Below the pieces are notes generated by a model that was given only the letters and a program-made list of their open reading frames with translations, was not told the DNA's origin and searched no databases. Shown piece by piece: positions 1-10,461 of a stretch of DNA of 32,576 nucleotides (the first letter of the stretch is position 1; each line of letters opens with the position of its first letter). A program made the translations under genes and the position numbers. Source of the stretch: UBA4656 sp002405525. GTDB taxonomy: Bacteria; Pseudomonadota; Gammaproteobacteria; Xanthomonadales; Ahniellaceae. The DNA lies in the NCBI GenBank assembly GCA_036723735.1, contig DAIMGT010000046.1:1-32576 (forward strand), given 5' to 3'.

Positions 1-15
1 ATACGCCCTCCTTTT
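1..15 (-). promoter_or_regulatory. Strong ribosome-binding site for a gene outside the window
   Basis: Read on the minus strand, the window ends in AAAAGGAGGGCGTAT. The AGGAGGG core (positions 12-6) is a near-perfect Shine-Dalgarno sequence, and the five bases after it reach the window edge. A start codon should therefore lie immediately outside, in the same direction as the TonB-dependent receptor. The next gene is probably co-transcribed with, or directly downstream of, that receptor. Confidence 0.5.
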
Positions 16-42
16 CTCGTTTTCCGGATGCTGGTGGCCTGT

Positions 43-57
43 CGCCGCACCGCGGCG
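43..57 (-). terminator. Short GC hairpin after the TonB-dependent receptor
   Basis: CGCCGC and GCGGCG form a six-pair stem around a three-base loop, about 20 bases past the receptor stop codon. No T run follows on the minus strand, so this may be only a weak terminator or an mRNA 3'-stabilising stem between two cotranscribed genes. Confidence 0.25.
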
Positions 58-76
58 TCGCGCCTATCGAGCCCGA

Positions 77-2356
77 TCAGAACCGCGCGCTGAACTCCAC
101 GCCCCAGACCCGCGGCTCGTTGATGAACCCGGTCAGATTGTTGAAGTCGATGCCGCCGACCACCCGGACCTGGTTGGTGATGTTGCGCGCGAACACCGAG
201 GCGTCGTACTGCCCGCTGTTCCAGTTGCGCCCGATCCGCAGCCCGCCCTCGGTCAGTGCCTTGCCGGTGTACTCCGCCGATTCATAGAGGAAGAAGTTCA
301 CCTCGCTGCGGTGCGCCCAGTCGGTGAACACGTACCACTCGCCATCGGCGACCGGGATCGAGTACCGCGCGGTGACGTTGGCGATCCACTTCGGCGCCTG
401 CGGCAGCGGATTGCCATCGATCGACACCAGGCCTGCGCTGGGGCCACGCGGATCGCGCACCGTGCAGCCCGAGCCGCACGGCTGGACGAACAGGTTGGGG
501 TCGTCGATCTCGGTGTCGTTGTACGACGCGCCCACCGTGACCAGCAGGTTGTCGGTCAGATAGGCGTCGAAGTCGAGCTCGAAGCCTTGGCCATTGGTGC
601 GCTCGGCGTTGATCAGGGTATTGAAGTTGGCCGCCCCACCGACTGCCGTCAGCTGCTGGTCGTCGACCCGATAGTCGAACACCGTGAAGCCGCCCCGCGC
701 CCGGCGGTCCCACAGGTCTGCCTTAATGCCCGCCTCGATCGAGGTCAGGGTCTCCTCGTCCGCAACCGAGATCGAATCACCGAACAGAATGCGCCCCTGA
801 ATCGAGGGCGCGCGGAATCCCCGGGCAAGGCGGCCGAACACGTTGACGTCGTCATTGAGCGAATAGACGACGCTCAGGTCGCCACTGACGTCGCTGGCGC
901 TCGGATCGGCCACCAGCGGACCGATCGGTCGGCCGCCAATCGGCGACTGGAAGCGCCGCGCACTGAAGTCCTTGCGATCGCGGGTGTAGCGCAGGCCGCC
1001 GCGCAGGGTCATGGCCTCGCTCACGTCGTACTCGCCGGAGCCGTAGACCGCCCAGGCTTCGTTCTGCTGATCCTGCTGGGCGAAACCGTTCTGGCGACCG
1101 CCGGCCAGTGTGTCGAAGGAAAACGAGTCGACGGTGATGTCCTCGTAGAAGTAGAACAGGCCCGCTTGCCAGTCGAAGGCGCCCCACTCGTCGGATTCGA
1201 AGCGCAATTCCTGGGTCAGCTGCGAGTGATCGGACAGCCCATCCGCCGACTCCGACGGAAAGGGGATGAAGCCCGGACCGAACGGCGGCGCGAACGACGC
1301 GCCAAAGCCGCCGTCGATGTCGCCGCGACCAAGGAAGTCAAGCGTCTCCCAGCCGGTGATCGAATGAGCCGTCACCGAACCGAGGTCCCAGCGCAGGCGC
1401 GCGCTGGCGCCCCAGGCGTCGAGTTCCTGTCCATTGTTGCCGTCGATCGCGATGCGGCCCTCATCGAAGCCCGCCACCACACTGTTGCCACCGCGCTGGA
1501 TGATGTTGGCGCGGAACAGGCGCGACGTACCATCGAGACTGCGCGCATGCCAGTTGAACAGGGCGTCGAAGTCGTCGCCGGGCGCATACCGCGCCTGCAG
1601 ACGCACCGCGAACTCGCGGTAGCCTTCCAGCTCGTCGACCTTCGCGTTCGGGGCCACGTTGTCCACCCAGTCGTCGCGGCGCTGGTAGACCATCGCCGCG
1701 CGCACCGACACCGTGTCGCTGACCCCGCCGCCGACCGCGCCCTCGGTGTTGAAAGTGCCGAAGCGGCCGTAGTTGCCGCGCAGGTAGGCGTCGAATTCCG
1801 GCGTGGGCTTGCGCGACTCGAACTTGATCACGCCGGCCGGGGTGTTGCGGCCGAACAGCGTGCCCTGCGGACCGCGCAGCATCTCGATGCGGTCGAGGTC
1901 GAACACCGGGAAGCCCTTGAGGATCGGGTTCTCCTGCACGACCTCGTCGTAGACCAGCGACACCGGCTGCGACGCATTGAGATCGAAGTCGGCGTTGCCG
2001 AGCCCGCGCACGTAGAAACGCGGGAACGTGCGGCCGAAAGAGGATTCGATCTGCAGGCTGGGCAGGCGCGCGCTCAGGAAACGGATGTCGTCGCCGGCAG
2101 CCCCGATGTTGAGCAGTTTCTCCGGCTCCACGATGGTGACCGCGATCGGCACCTTCTGCACGTCTTCCTCGCGGCGCTGTGCGGTGACGGTGACCGTCTC
2201 TAGCTGCGCGGACCGGCTGCCCTCCTGCGGTTCCGGCGCGGGCTCAGGATCGGGCGCGGCGACGGCAAGGCCCATCGGCAGGGCAAGCGCGATCGCGATC
2301 GCGAGGCGGCTGCGCGCGGCGGGTACGGTCGACGTGGGGCATGGAGTGGCTGCCAT
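77..2356 (-). CDS. TonB-dependent outer-membrane receptor
   Basis: A 759-residue ligand-gated outer-membrane transporter energised by TonB-ExbB-ExbD. The N-terminus has a hydrophobic signal peptide (about residues 16-33, AVA cleavage site), then a Pro/Glu-rich stretch and a TonB box (ETVTVTAQ, residues 53-60). The plug domain holds the family signature IEMLRGPQGTLFGRNTPAG (157-175). The remainder is a beta barrel ending in a C-terminal Phe (VEFSARF), as outer-membrane proteins do. An AGGA sequence precedes the ATG. The VTAQRREE...VPIAVT style is common in proteobacterial receptors for complex organic ligands as well as siderophores, so the substrate cannot be read from the sequence. No Fur-like site was recognised in the 265-bp region upstream, whose AT-richer part (about 2518-2540) probably holds the promoter. 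Confidence 0.95.
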   Translation of the reverse strand: MAATPCPTSTVPAARSRLAIAIALALPMGLAVAAPDPEPAPEPQEGSRSAQLETVTVTAQRREEDVQKVPIAVTIVEPEKLLNIGAAGDDIRFLSARLPSLQIESSFGRTFPRFYVRGLGNADFDLNASQPVSLVYDEVVQENPILKGFPVFDLDRIEMLRGPQGTLFGRNTPAGVIKFESRKPTPEFDAYLRGNYGRFGTFNTEGAVGGGVSDTVSVRAAMVYQRRDDWVDNVAPNAKVDELEGYREFAVRLQARYAPGDDFDALFNWHARSLDGTSRLFRANIIQRGGNSVVAGFDEGRIAIDGNNGQELDAWGASARLRWDLGSVTAHSITGWETLDFLGRGDIDGGFGASFAPPFGPGFIPFPSESADGLSDHSQLTQELRFESDEWGAFDWQAGLFYFYEDITVDSFSFDTLAGGRQNGFAQQDQQNEAWAVYGSGEYDVSEAMTLRGGLRYTRDRKDFSARRFQSPIGGRPIGPLVADPSASDVSGDLSVVYSLNDDVNVFGRLARGFRAPSIQGRILFGDSISVADEETLTSIEAGIKADLWDRRARGGFTVFDYRVDDQQLTAVGGAANFNTLINAERTNGQGFELDFDAYLTDNLLVTVGASYNDTEIDDPNLFVQPCGSGCTVRDPRGPSAGLVSIDGNPLPQAPKWIANVTARYSIPVADGEWYVFTDWAHRSEVNFFLYESAEYTGKALTEGGLRIGRNWNSGQYDASVFARNITNQVRVVGGIDFNNLTGFINEPRVWGVEFSARF

Positions 2357-2651
2357 CTTCGTTTCCTCGGCGTGGTTGGCGGGGCGGCGCCGGCTCGCGG
2401 AACGCCGTCCCGGTGCGTTTGCTTCACGACCCGCGACGCCCGGATCGGCAGCGACTCGCGCTGGCCGAACAGGGAAAACGCCACGGGAGGACTTTGGTGC
2501 GGATCAACGGCGCGGGCGAATTGTTACAACTACGTTAAGTCGACCCGCGAAGAGTAATCCGATTGCACCTCGCGGGAAAGCGCCACCCGCCCTTGATGGA
2601 AGGCCTGCGGATGCGGCAACAATGAGCACCGGCATCCCCCAGGCGCGAGCC

Positions 2652-3146
2652 ATGGCCCCGTTCACGATCCTGTGGCACAGCCAGACCGGCGGCACGCAAG
2701 CCATGGTCGATGCGCTGGCCGACGGCGCTGCTGCGGCTGCGCCCGAAGTGCCGACCCGGCGCTTGCACGCCGCCTCGGCGGCGGCCGACGACGCGCTCGC
2801 GGCCGGCCTGCTGGTGTTCGCCACGCCGGAGAACCTCGGTGCCATGAGTGGCCTGCTCAAGGACTGGTTCGATCGCGCCTATTACGACCTTCTGGATCGG
2901 GTGAACGGCAAACCCTACGCGCTGCTGGTCTGCGCCGGCTCCGACGGCCACAACGCAATCCGCCAGGTCGAGCGGATCGCCACCGGGCTGCGCCTGCGCC
3001 AGGTGGCTGAGCCGCTGCTGGTCAACGTCGGCGCGCAGTCGCCGGCCGCGATCCGCGCGCACAAGACATTGCCGGAAGCCGAACTCGCGCGCTGCCGCGA
3101 ACTTGGTGCGACCCTGGCGGCAGGCATGGCGCTGGGAATCTGGTGA
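2652..3146 (+). CDS. Flavodoxin-like / NAD(P)H-dependent FMN oxidoreductase family protein
   Basis: A 164-residue soluble protein with a flavodoxin fold. It opens with a beta strand and the phosphate-binding loop HSQTGGT (residues 9-15), which matches the (T/S)xTGxT FMN-phosphate loop of flavodoxins. A second conserved segment (FATPENLGAMSGLLKDWFDR) resembles the P-x-Y-x-G-x-x-S-x-x-K-x-x-x-D region of the FMN reductase/flavodoxin_2 group, where the flavin ring is contacted. Electron donor and acceptor are unknown. The start at 2652 puts the FMN loop at the usual distance from the N-terminus; an in-frame ATG at 2622 would add ten residues (174 in total). The gene stands alone, divergent from the TonB receptor and convergent with slyD. 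Confidence 0.8.
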   Translation: MAPFTILWHSQTGGTQAMVDALADGAAAAAPEVPTRRLHAASAAADDALAAGLLVFATPENLGAMSGLLKDWFDRAYYDLLDRVNGKPYALLVCAGSDGHNAIRQVERIATGLRLRQVAEPLLVNVGAQSPAAIRAHKTLPEAELARCRELGATLAAGMALGIW

Positions 3147-3234
3147 CCCGCGGCCGGCACGCTGCGCGACATCACGGACTGGACCCAGCGATGAGACACC
3201 GGAATCAGCGCCGGCAACCCGTCCCGGGCACGCG

Positions 3235-3256
3235 GCGTGAGTGGATTCGCTCACGC
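3235..3256. terminator. Hairpin between convergent genes
   Basis: GCGTGAG (3235-3241) pairs perfectly with CTCACGC (3250-3256) around an eight-base loop, and the flanking CGCG bases allow further pairing with a bulge. It lies between the flavodoxin-like gene and the convergent slyD. No T tract is present. It could end transcripts from either side. Confidence 0.35.
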
Positions 3257-3303
3257 GCGACGGGGGTCCGCGTTGCCGTTCCGCAGTGGCCTTCGTGGTG
3301 CGT

Positions 3304-3320
3304 GCGGAAGGCTCTTCCGC
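3304..3320 (-). terminator. Hairpin just past the slyD stop codon
   Basis: Seven perfect pairs (GCGGAAG/CTTCCGC) close a three-base loop, starting six bases after the slyD stop codon. The compact stem and its position suggest a terminator or 3'-end stabiliser; a U run is lacking. Confidence 0.4.
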
Positions 3321-3326
3321 CGCTCT

Positions 3327-3809
3327 TCAGTGAGGGTGGCCGCCCGTCCCGTGGACATGCCCGTGGGCGACCTCCTCGTCGGTCGCCGCGCGCACCCCGG
3401 TGACCTCGATCGAAAAATTGAGATGCTCTCCGGCCAGCGGATGGTTGCCGTCCACGGTCACCATCTCGCCGGAGACCCGCGTCACGGTGACCTGTTGGGC
3501 GCCCTGCGGCGAGCGCGCGGTGAACTGCATCCCGGCCTCGATCCGGTCGACGCCGGCGAAAGCCTCGCGCGGCACATCCTGGACCAGCTGCGGATGACGC
3601 GGGCCATAGCCTTCCTCCGGCGCGACGCGCACCACGAAGGCGTCACCGGCGCCGCGACCGGTCATCGCATTCTCCAGCCCCGGCACGATGTTGCCCGCCC
3701 CATGCAGGTAACTCATCGGTTCGCGCCCGTGCGACGTATCCAGCACCTCGCCGGCATCGTTGGTCAGCGTGTAGTGGAAGGATGCGACGATGCGGGCGGC
3801 GATCTGCAT
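3327..3809 (-). CDS. slyD: FKBP-type peptidyl-prolyl isomerase, SlyD family
   Basis: A 160-residue cytoplasmic prolyl isomerase, chaperone and nickel-binding protein. The FKBP half-sites are clear: DAGEVLDTSHGREPMSYLHG near the start, and IVPGLENAM (41-49), the signature segment of SlyD. The insert-in-flap chaperone domain covers about residues 70-125. The chain ends in a short histidine-rich tail with His 149, 151, 153, 158 and 160, the metal-binding feature of SlyD, though shorter than in E. coli. The start at 3809 gives the usual family N-terminus (MQIAARIVASFHYTLTND); the frame stays open upstream, but that extension has no family similarity. In E. coli SlyD delivers nickel to hydrogenase; no hydrogenase genes are in this window, so a general folding role is more likely here. 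Confidence 0.93.
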   Translation of the reverse strand: MQIAARIVASFHYTLTNDAGEVLDTSHGREPMSYLHGAGNIVPGLENAMTGRGAGDAFVVRVAPEEGYGPRHPQLVQDVPREAFAGVDRIEAGMQFTARSPQGAQQVTVTRVSGEMVTVDGNHPLAGEHLNFSIEVTGVRAATDEEVAHGHVHGTGGHPH

Positions 3810-3961
3810 GGCGGTTTCCTGCGCGGCGGTGAGGGCAACGGCGCAGCAGCGCCACGGCGTCACGTTAACGCCCGGCGGCCGGCACGGCAAACCTCGCCCT
3901 TCGCTGCGTGCGCGTCGCGACCCCGCTAACCTTGCGGCATCGACCGTTGCCGGATCGCACC

Positions 3962-4780
3962 ATGCCGCCATTCCAGTCCCTGCGCATCGACCAAGCGGCC
4001 GTGGCAGTCGCCGAAATCGTTCTGGCCGGACCCGGACGCAGCCCTGCGATGGGGCCCGACTTCTGGCGCGAGTTGCCGGCCGCGGTCGCTGCGCTGGAGG
4101 GCGACCCGGCGCTGCGCGCGGTGGTGGTGCGCGGCGACGGCGGGCAGTTCTCGTACGGGCTCGACCTCGCCGCGATGGCAGCCGATCTCGGATCGATCCT
4201 CGGTGACGGGGCCGCCGGCCGACCCCGGATCATCGAACTCGCGCGGCGCATGCACGAGGGATTTGCCGCCATCGCCGCCAGCCGGCTGCCGTTCGTCGCC
4301 GCGGTGGACGGCTGGTGCATCGGCGCCGGCGTCGAACTGATCTGCGCCTGCGACCTGCGGGTCGCGGCCGCCGGCGCCCGCTTCGCGCTGCGCGAGGTCA
4401 AGGTCGGCATCGTGCCCGACCTCGGCGGAATCCAGCGGCTGCCCCACCTGGTGGGCGAGGGGTGGGCACGGCGGCTGGCGCTGACCGGCGCCGAAATCGA
4501 CGCCGACAGCGCGCGGCGGATCGGACTGGTGGAGGAAGTCGCCGCTGACGGCGCGGCGGCGCTGGCGGCCGCGCGCGGGCTCGCAGTGGCAATCGCGGCC
4601 AACCCGCCGCTGGTCGTGGCGGGCATCAAGCAGGTGATGCATGCGCGGACCGCCGGCGCGGTCGCCGACGGCAACCGCGAAGCCGCCACGCTCAACGGCA
4701 TGCTGCTGCAGTCGGAGGACTTCACCGAGGCAATGCGCGCCTTCATGGAGCGGCGCGCGCCGGCGTTCCGCGGCCGCTGA
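3962..4780 (+). CDS. Enoyl-CoA hydratase/isomerase (crotonase), dienoyl-CoA isomerase-like
   Basis: A 272-residue crotonase-fold enzyme acting on acyl-CoA thioesters. The oxyanion-hole segments are QFSYGLDLAAM and the central VDGWCIGAGVELICACDLR (115-133). Glu145 and Asp153 (FALREVKVGIVPDLGGIQRLP) are eight residues apart, like the catalytic Glu/Asp pair of delta3,5-delta2,4-dienoyl-CoA isomerase (rat ECH1 Glu196/Asp204). This favours dienoyl-CoA isomerase, which handles unsaturated fatty acids, over simple hydration. It could still be a generic enoyl-CoA hydratase. A TAACCT hexamer at 3928-3933 is a possible -10 element. The flavoprotein gene starts four bases after the stop codon, so the two genes are almost certainly cotranscribed. 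Confidence 0.88.
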   Translation: MPPFQSLRIDQAAVAVAEIVLAGPGRSPAMGPDFWRELPAAVAALEGDPALRAVVVRGDGGQFSYGLDLAAMAADLGSILGDGAAGRPRIIELARRMHEGFAAIAASRLPFVAAVDGWCIGAGVELICACDLRVAAAGARFALREVKVGIVPDLGGIQRLPHLVGEGWARRLALTGAEIDADSARRIGLVEEVAADGAAALAAARGLAVAIAANPPLVVAGIKQVMHARTAGAVADGNREAATLNGMLLQSEDFTEAMRAFMERRAPAFRGR

Positions 4781-4784
4781 ACGG

Positions 4785-6065
4785 ATGACCCTGCACGCGC
4801 CGCGCATCGTGGTGGTCGGCGGCGGCCCGGCCGGACTGATGGCCGCCGAGTGCGCAGCCGCGGCCGGCGCCACGGTCGACGTCTTCGAGGCCAAGGCTTC
4901 GGTCGGCCGCAAGTTCCTGGTTGCCGGCAAGGGCGGACTGAACCTGACCCATTCGGACCCTTTCGGACGGTTTGTCGCGCGCTACGGCCCGCGCGCCGAG
5001 CCGATCGCCCACTGGCTGCGCGCCTTCGACGCGGACGCGCTGCGGGCATGGGCGAGAACGCTCGGCGTGGATACCTTCGTCGGATCCTCAGGGCGCGTCT
5101 TTCCCACCGACCTCAAGGCCGCGCCGCTGCTGCGCGCCTGGCTGCGACGGCTGCGTGCCGAGGGCGTCGCGATGCGCGTTCGCCACCGCTGGACCGGCTG
5201 GCGCGCCGATGGCGCGCTGGCCTTCGACACTACGGGCGGCTGCGTCCACGCGCACGCCGACGCGGTGGTGCTGGCGCTCGGCGGCGCGTCCTGGCCGCAA
5301 CTCGGCGCTGACGGCGCCTGGGTGCCCTGGCTACGGGCACAGGGCGTGGCGGTGGCCGATCTGGCGCCGTCGAACTGTGGCTTCGACGTCGCCTGGAGCG
5401 CGCCCTTCGCGCAGCGCCACGCCGGCGCCCCGCTCAAGCGGGTGATCGCGAGCGTGGTCGACGCTGACGGGAGAGGCCACGCGCAAGCCGGTGAGTGCGT
5501 AGTGACCGCCAACGGACTCGAAGGACAGCTCGTCTACGCGCTCTCGGCCGCGCTGCGGGACACGCTGGCGCGGCGCGGCGCTGCACGGCTGGTGATCGAC
5601 CTGCTGCCACAACGCAGCGAGGCTGAACTCGCCACCCGGCTGTCGCGGCCGGCCGGTTCGCGCAGCCTCAGCGAGCACTGGCGCCGGAGCGCCGGGATCG
5701 ATGGCGTGCGCGCGGGTCTGGTGCTGGAGGCGATCGGCCGCGAGGGCGCGCGCGACCTCACCGCCGTGGCACGCGCGCTCAAGGCGCTGCCGGTCGACGT
5801 CCTGCGCCCGCGCCCGATCGCCGAGGCAATCAGCAGCGCCGGCGGCGTGCGCTTCGAGGCGCTGGACGAGCACCTCATGCTGCGCGCCCTTCCGGGCGTT
5901 TTCTGCGCCGGGGAAATGCTCGACTGGGAGGCGCCGACCGGTGGCTACCTGCTCGCCGCGTGCTTCGCCAGCGGCCGGCTGGCCGGCGCGTCGGCCGCGC
6001 ATTGGGCGCGCGGCGCACACGGCGGAAAGGCCGTCGCGCAGCGGCAGGCTCGGGCACCGCGCTGA
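4785..6065 (+). CDS. FAD-dependent flavoprotein of the HI0933/BaiN family (PP_4765-type)
   Basis: A 426-residue protein with an N-terminal Rossmann dinucleotide-binding loop (VVVGGGPAGLMAAE, residues 9-22). The family signature GRKFLVAGKGGLNLTHS (41-57) marks the HI0933-like flavoproteins. The C-terminal FAD-contact segment is GVFCAGEMLDWEAPTGGYLL. The asymmetric structure and this C-terminus match the subgroup of putative flavoproteins named after Pseudomonas PP_4765 (TIGR03862) better than typical YhiN. Substrate and reaction are unknown for this subgroup; BaiN of gut clostridia was proposed to reduce a bile-acid intermediate, which should not be transferred here. The gene follows the crotonase by four bases and is convergent with uup. 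Confidence 0.85.
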   Translation: MTLHAPRIVVVGGGPAGLMAAECAAAAGATVDVFEAKASVGRKFLVAGKGGLNLTHSDPFGRFVARYGPRAEPIAHWLRAFDADALRAWARTLGVDTFVGSSGRVFPTDLKAAPLLRAWLRRLRAEGVAMRVRHRWTGWRADGALAFDTTGGCVHAHADAVVLALGGASWPQLGADGAWVPWLRAQGVAVADLAPSNCGFDVAWSAPFAQRHAGAPLKRVIASVVDADGRGHAQAGECVVTANGLEGQLVYALSAALRDTLARRGAARLVIDLLPQRSEAELATRLSRPAGSRSLSEHWRRSAGIDGVRAGLVLEAIGREGARDLTAVARALKALPVDVLRPRPIAEAISSAGGVRFEALDEHLMLRALPGVFCAGEMLDWEAPTGGYLLAACFASGRLAGASAAHWARGAHGGKAVAQRQARAPR

Positions 6066-6117
6066 CCGCCGCGTACGACCCGCCACCAGCGCGGCGCATA
6101 CGGGACAGCGCCGACGC

Positions 6118-8022
<1,905 letters not shown>

Positions 8023-8078
8023 TACCAGATTCTAGCGGCGAACCCGCGGCGCGACGGTCGCGTACCCGGCGCGACGGG

Positions 8079-8351
8079 TCAGGCGTGCGGCGGAGCGTCG
8101 GCCGGCGCGCAGTCCCGGCGCCCGGCGCAGCCGCCGCAGGGGGTCGCGGGCATCCGCACCGACGGTGCGGGGGCCAGTCGCCGCCCCAGACGCCGCAGCA
8201 GGCGGCCGCGCGCCGGCCGCAGCAGCACGATCGCCAGTCGCCGCCGCAGCTTCGGCCCGAGGCCCGGCGCCTGGAGTCGCACCAGATGCACCACACTGGC
8301 CACGACCGCGATCGCAACCACCGTCCACTGCACGACCAGCCCGGCACTCAT
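8079..8351 (-). CDS. Small membrane protein following FeoB (DUF6587-like)
   Basis: A 90-residue protein with one N-terminal transmembrane helix (about residues 4-24, VVQWTVVAIAVVASVVHLVRL), a strongly basic middle (many Arg) and a C-terminal CGGC followed by a further Cys a few residues on. Its ATG overlaps the feoB stop (ATGA), so translation is coupled. Small single-helix proteins with a Cys motif often follow feoB: FeoC in enterics, and a different Cys-rich family in Xanthomonadales that I recall as DUF6587. The cysteines might bind iron or an iron-sulfur cluster and modulate FeoB, but this is inference. Confidence 0.75.
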   Translation of the reverse strand: MSAGLVVQWTVVAIAVVASVVHLVRLQAPGLGPKLRRRLAIVLLRPARGRLLRRLGRRLAPAPSVRMPATPCGGCAGRRDCAPADAPPHA

Positions 8352-10189
8352 CCGAACACCCGCACGGCGACCTGGTAGGTGGCGAACGACGCCAGCCACG
8401 CCAGCGCGAACAGATAGCCGGCCGCGATGCCGGCCCGGCGCCAGCCGTTGGTCTCGCGACGGATCACCGCGATGGTGGACAAGCACATCGGGGCGTAGAT
8501 GTAGAAGACCAGCAGCGACAACCCGGTGGCCACCGTCCATTCGCGCGCGACGACGGTCGACAGCTGCGCGGCCAGCGCGTCATCGCCACCTGCCTGCAGT
8601 GCGTAAACCGTACCCAGTGCGGACACCGCCACCTCGCGGGCGGCCAGGCCCGGCAGCAGCGCCACGCAGATCTCCCAGCCGAAGCCCAGTGGCGCGAACA
8701 GCGGCTGGATCGCACGCCCCAGCATGCCGGCGAACGAGTGGTCGATCGGCGCACCTGGCGCGCCCTCCGGCGGCACCGGAAACGACGCCAGAAACCAAAG
8801 CAGCACCGTGAGGGCGAGGATGATGCCGGTCACGCGGCGAAGGAACACCGCGCCCCTCTCGACCAGTCCGATCGCGAGGTCACGCGGGTGCGGCAGACGG
8901 TAGGACGGCAACTCCAGCAGCAGCGGATGCTCGCCGTCGCGCCCGCGCGCACGCTTCATCGTCCACGCCACCAGCAGCGCGCTGGCGATACCGGCCAGGT
9001 AGAGCGCGAACAGCACCAGCCCCTGCAGATTGAGGACGCCGGCCACTTCGCGTCGCGGGACGAAGGCGCCGATGAGAAGGGTGTAGACCGGCAGGCGCGC
9101 CGAGCAGGTCATCAGGGGCGCCACCATGATCGTCGCGAGGCGGTCGCGCGGGTCTTGGATCGAGCGAGTGGCCATGATGCCGGGGATGGCGCACGCGAAA
9201 CTGGACAGCAGCGGGATGAAGGATCGACCGCTCAGGCCGGCAGCCGCCATCAAACGGTCGAGCAGGAAGGCAGCGCGCGGCAGGTACCCCGACTCCTCCA
9301 GCGCCAGGATGAACGTGAACAGGACCAGGATCTGCGGCAGGAAAACCAGCACCGTGCCGAGTCCGCCGAAGAGCCCGTCGGCCACCAGGCTGCGCAGCGG
9401 CCCGTCCGGCAACAGTCCGGCGATCCCGCCGCCCAGCGCGGAGATCACGCCGCCCAGCGCATCCTGCAGCGGCGCCGCCCAGGCGAACACCGCCTGGAAC
9501 ACCGTGAACATCACCAGCGCGAGCAGGCCCAGCCCGAGCACCGGGTGCAGGACCACGCGGTCGATCGCCTCGTCGACCGCTGCGGTTCGGCTGGGCATGC
9601 GCACGGCCAGCGCCAGCAATCGACGCACCTCGGCGTGCAGATCGCCGGCATCCGCTGACTGCGGCGGCGGCGGCAGGCCGGCGTCGAGCCGGGCGACCAG
9701 CGCCGCAGCGCCGCCCCGGCGCACCGCGACCGTTTCGACCACCGGGACGCCCACTTCGCAGGAAAGTTGCGCAAGGTCGATAGCGATGCCGCGTCGGCGC
9801 GCCACGTCGATCATGTTCACAGCCAGCACCATCGGCCGGCCCAGACGCCGCACCTCGAGCGCGAACCGAAGGTGCAGCCGCAGGTTGGTGGCATCGACCA
9901 CGCACACCAGCGCGTCGGGCGCCGGCTCGCCGGGGAAGGCGCCGCGGCAGACATCGCGGGTGATCGCCTCGTCGGGGCTGGCGGCGTCGAGCGAGTAGGC
10001 ACCCGGCAGGTCGAGCACACGGAATGCACGCCCGCCCGGCGCCTCGAACCGTCCCTCCCTGCGCTCGACCGTGACGCCGGCGTAGTTCGCGACCTTCTGC
10101 CTGCTGCCGGTGAGGCGGTTGAACAGCGCGGTCTTGCCGCAGTTCGGGTTGCCGACAAGCGCGACGCGAAGCTCGGCGACGGCGCTCAC
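8348..10189 (-). CDS. feoB: Ferrous iron transporter FeoB
   Basis: A 613-residue inner-membrane Fe(II) permease with an N-terminal G domain: G1 GNPNCGKT (13-20), G2 Thr40, G3 DLPG (60-63), G4 NMID (125-128). A helical guanine-nucleotide-dissociation-inhibitor domain follows, then the membrane core with two Gate repeats, including SFACAIPGIMATRSI and the second Cys-containing segment MTCSARLPVYTLL. The chain is about 160 residues shorter than E. coli FeoB, a length I associate with the Xanthomonas-type short form rather than truncation, since the last helices are present. Translation starts at GTG 10189, inside the overlapping stop of feoA (GTGA). Longer upstream extensions of the frame cover feoA and are not coding. 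Confidence 0.96.
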   Translation of the reverse strand: MSAVAELRVALVGNPNCGKTALFNRLTGSRQKVANYAGVTVERREGRFEAPGGRAFRVLDLPGAYSLDAASPDEAITRDVCRGAFPGEPAPDALVCVVDATNLRLHLRFALEVRRLGRPMVLAVNMIDVARRRGIAIDLAQLSCEVGVPVVETVAVRRGGAAALVARLDAGLPPPPQSADAGDLHAEVRRLLALAVRMPSRTAAVDEAIDRVVLHPVLGLGLLALVMFTVFQAVFAWAAPLQDALGGVISALGGGIAGLLPDGPLRSLVADGLFGGLGTVLVFLPQILVLFTFILALEESGYLPRAAFLLDRLMAAAGLSGRSFIPLLSSFACAIPGIMATRSIQDPRDRLATIMVAPLMTCSARLPVYTLLIGAFVPRREVAGVLNLQGLVLFALYLAGIASALLVAWTMKRARGRDGEHPLLLELPSYRLPHPRDLAIGLVERGAVFLRRVTGIILALTVLLWFLASFPVPPEGAPGAPIDHSFAGMLGRAIQPLFAPLGFGWEICVALLPGLAAREVAVSALGTVYALQAGGDDALAAQLSTVVAREWTVATGLSLLVFYIYAPMCLSTIAVIRRETNGWRRAGIAAGYLFALAWLASFATYQVAVRVFG

Positions 10190-10437
10190 GCCGGCTCCAC
10201 AGCGATCCACACCCGCGCGGCCTCGGTGGCGCGCAGCGCGAAGCGGGTGAAGCCCACCTGCACCAGCAACGGCTCGCGGCCGAACGGGCCGCACGCCACC
10301 ATCCGCACGCTTTCGCCGTCCACGAACCCGAGGTCGCGCAGCCGACGCGCGATCACATCCGCAGTGGATTGGTCGTTGACTTGGCGGACCGTACCGCGCT
10401 GGCCAACCGCCAGGTCCGAGAGCTTCACGGCGCTCAC
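10186..10437 (-). CDS. feoA: Ferrous iron transport protein FeoA
   Basis: An 83-residue SH3-like cytoplasmic protein needed for FeoB activity. It has the FeoA pattern KLSDL..G..G.V, then ARRLRDLGFVDGESVRMV and the closing LVQVGFTRFALRATEAARVWI. The GTG at 10437 has no obvious ribosome-binding site. A second in-frame GTG three codons later (10428) is preceded by GGTGAG and yields the common family N-terminus (V/M)KLSDL, so the true start may be 10428. The gene is first in a minus-strand operon, feoA-feoB-small membrane protein, possibly with uup. A Fur-box-like sequence sits directly upstream. Confidence 0.93.
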   Translation of the reverse strand: MSAVKLSDLAVGQRGTVRQVNDQSTADVIARRLRDLGFVDGESVRMVACGPFGREPLLVQVGFTRFALRATEAARVWIAVEPA

Positions 10438-10440
10438 CCA

Positions 10441-10461
10441 GAATGAGAATTGCTCGCATTG
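10441..10461 (-). promoter_or_regulatory. Fur-box-like operator upstream of feoA
   Basis: AATGAGAATTGCTCGCATT (10442-10460) is AT-rich in a very GC-rich context. It closely resembles the GAGAAT...CGCATT form of Fur boxes common in Pseudomonas and Xanthomonas, with the left half (TGAGAAT) one mismatch from the TGATAAT consensus half-site. It lies 4-24 bases before the first feoA GTG, so iron-bound Fur would block the promoter or 5' end of feoAB. The divergent liuC promoter is within 110 bp. Confidence 0.65.

Noticed and set aside
311..2203. A 630-codon open frame on the plus strand opposite the TonB-dependent receptor
   Set aside because: It is Arg/Ala/Val-rich with no family motifs and lies wholly antisense to a receptor whose signal peptide, TonB box and plug motifs are intact. 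Long antisense frames are expected at this GC content.
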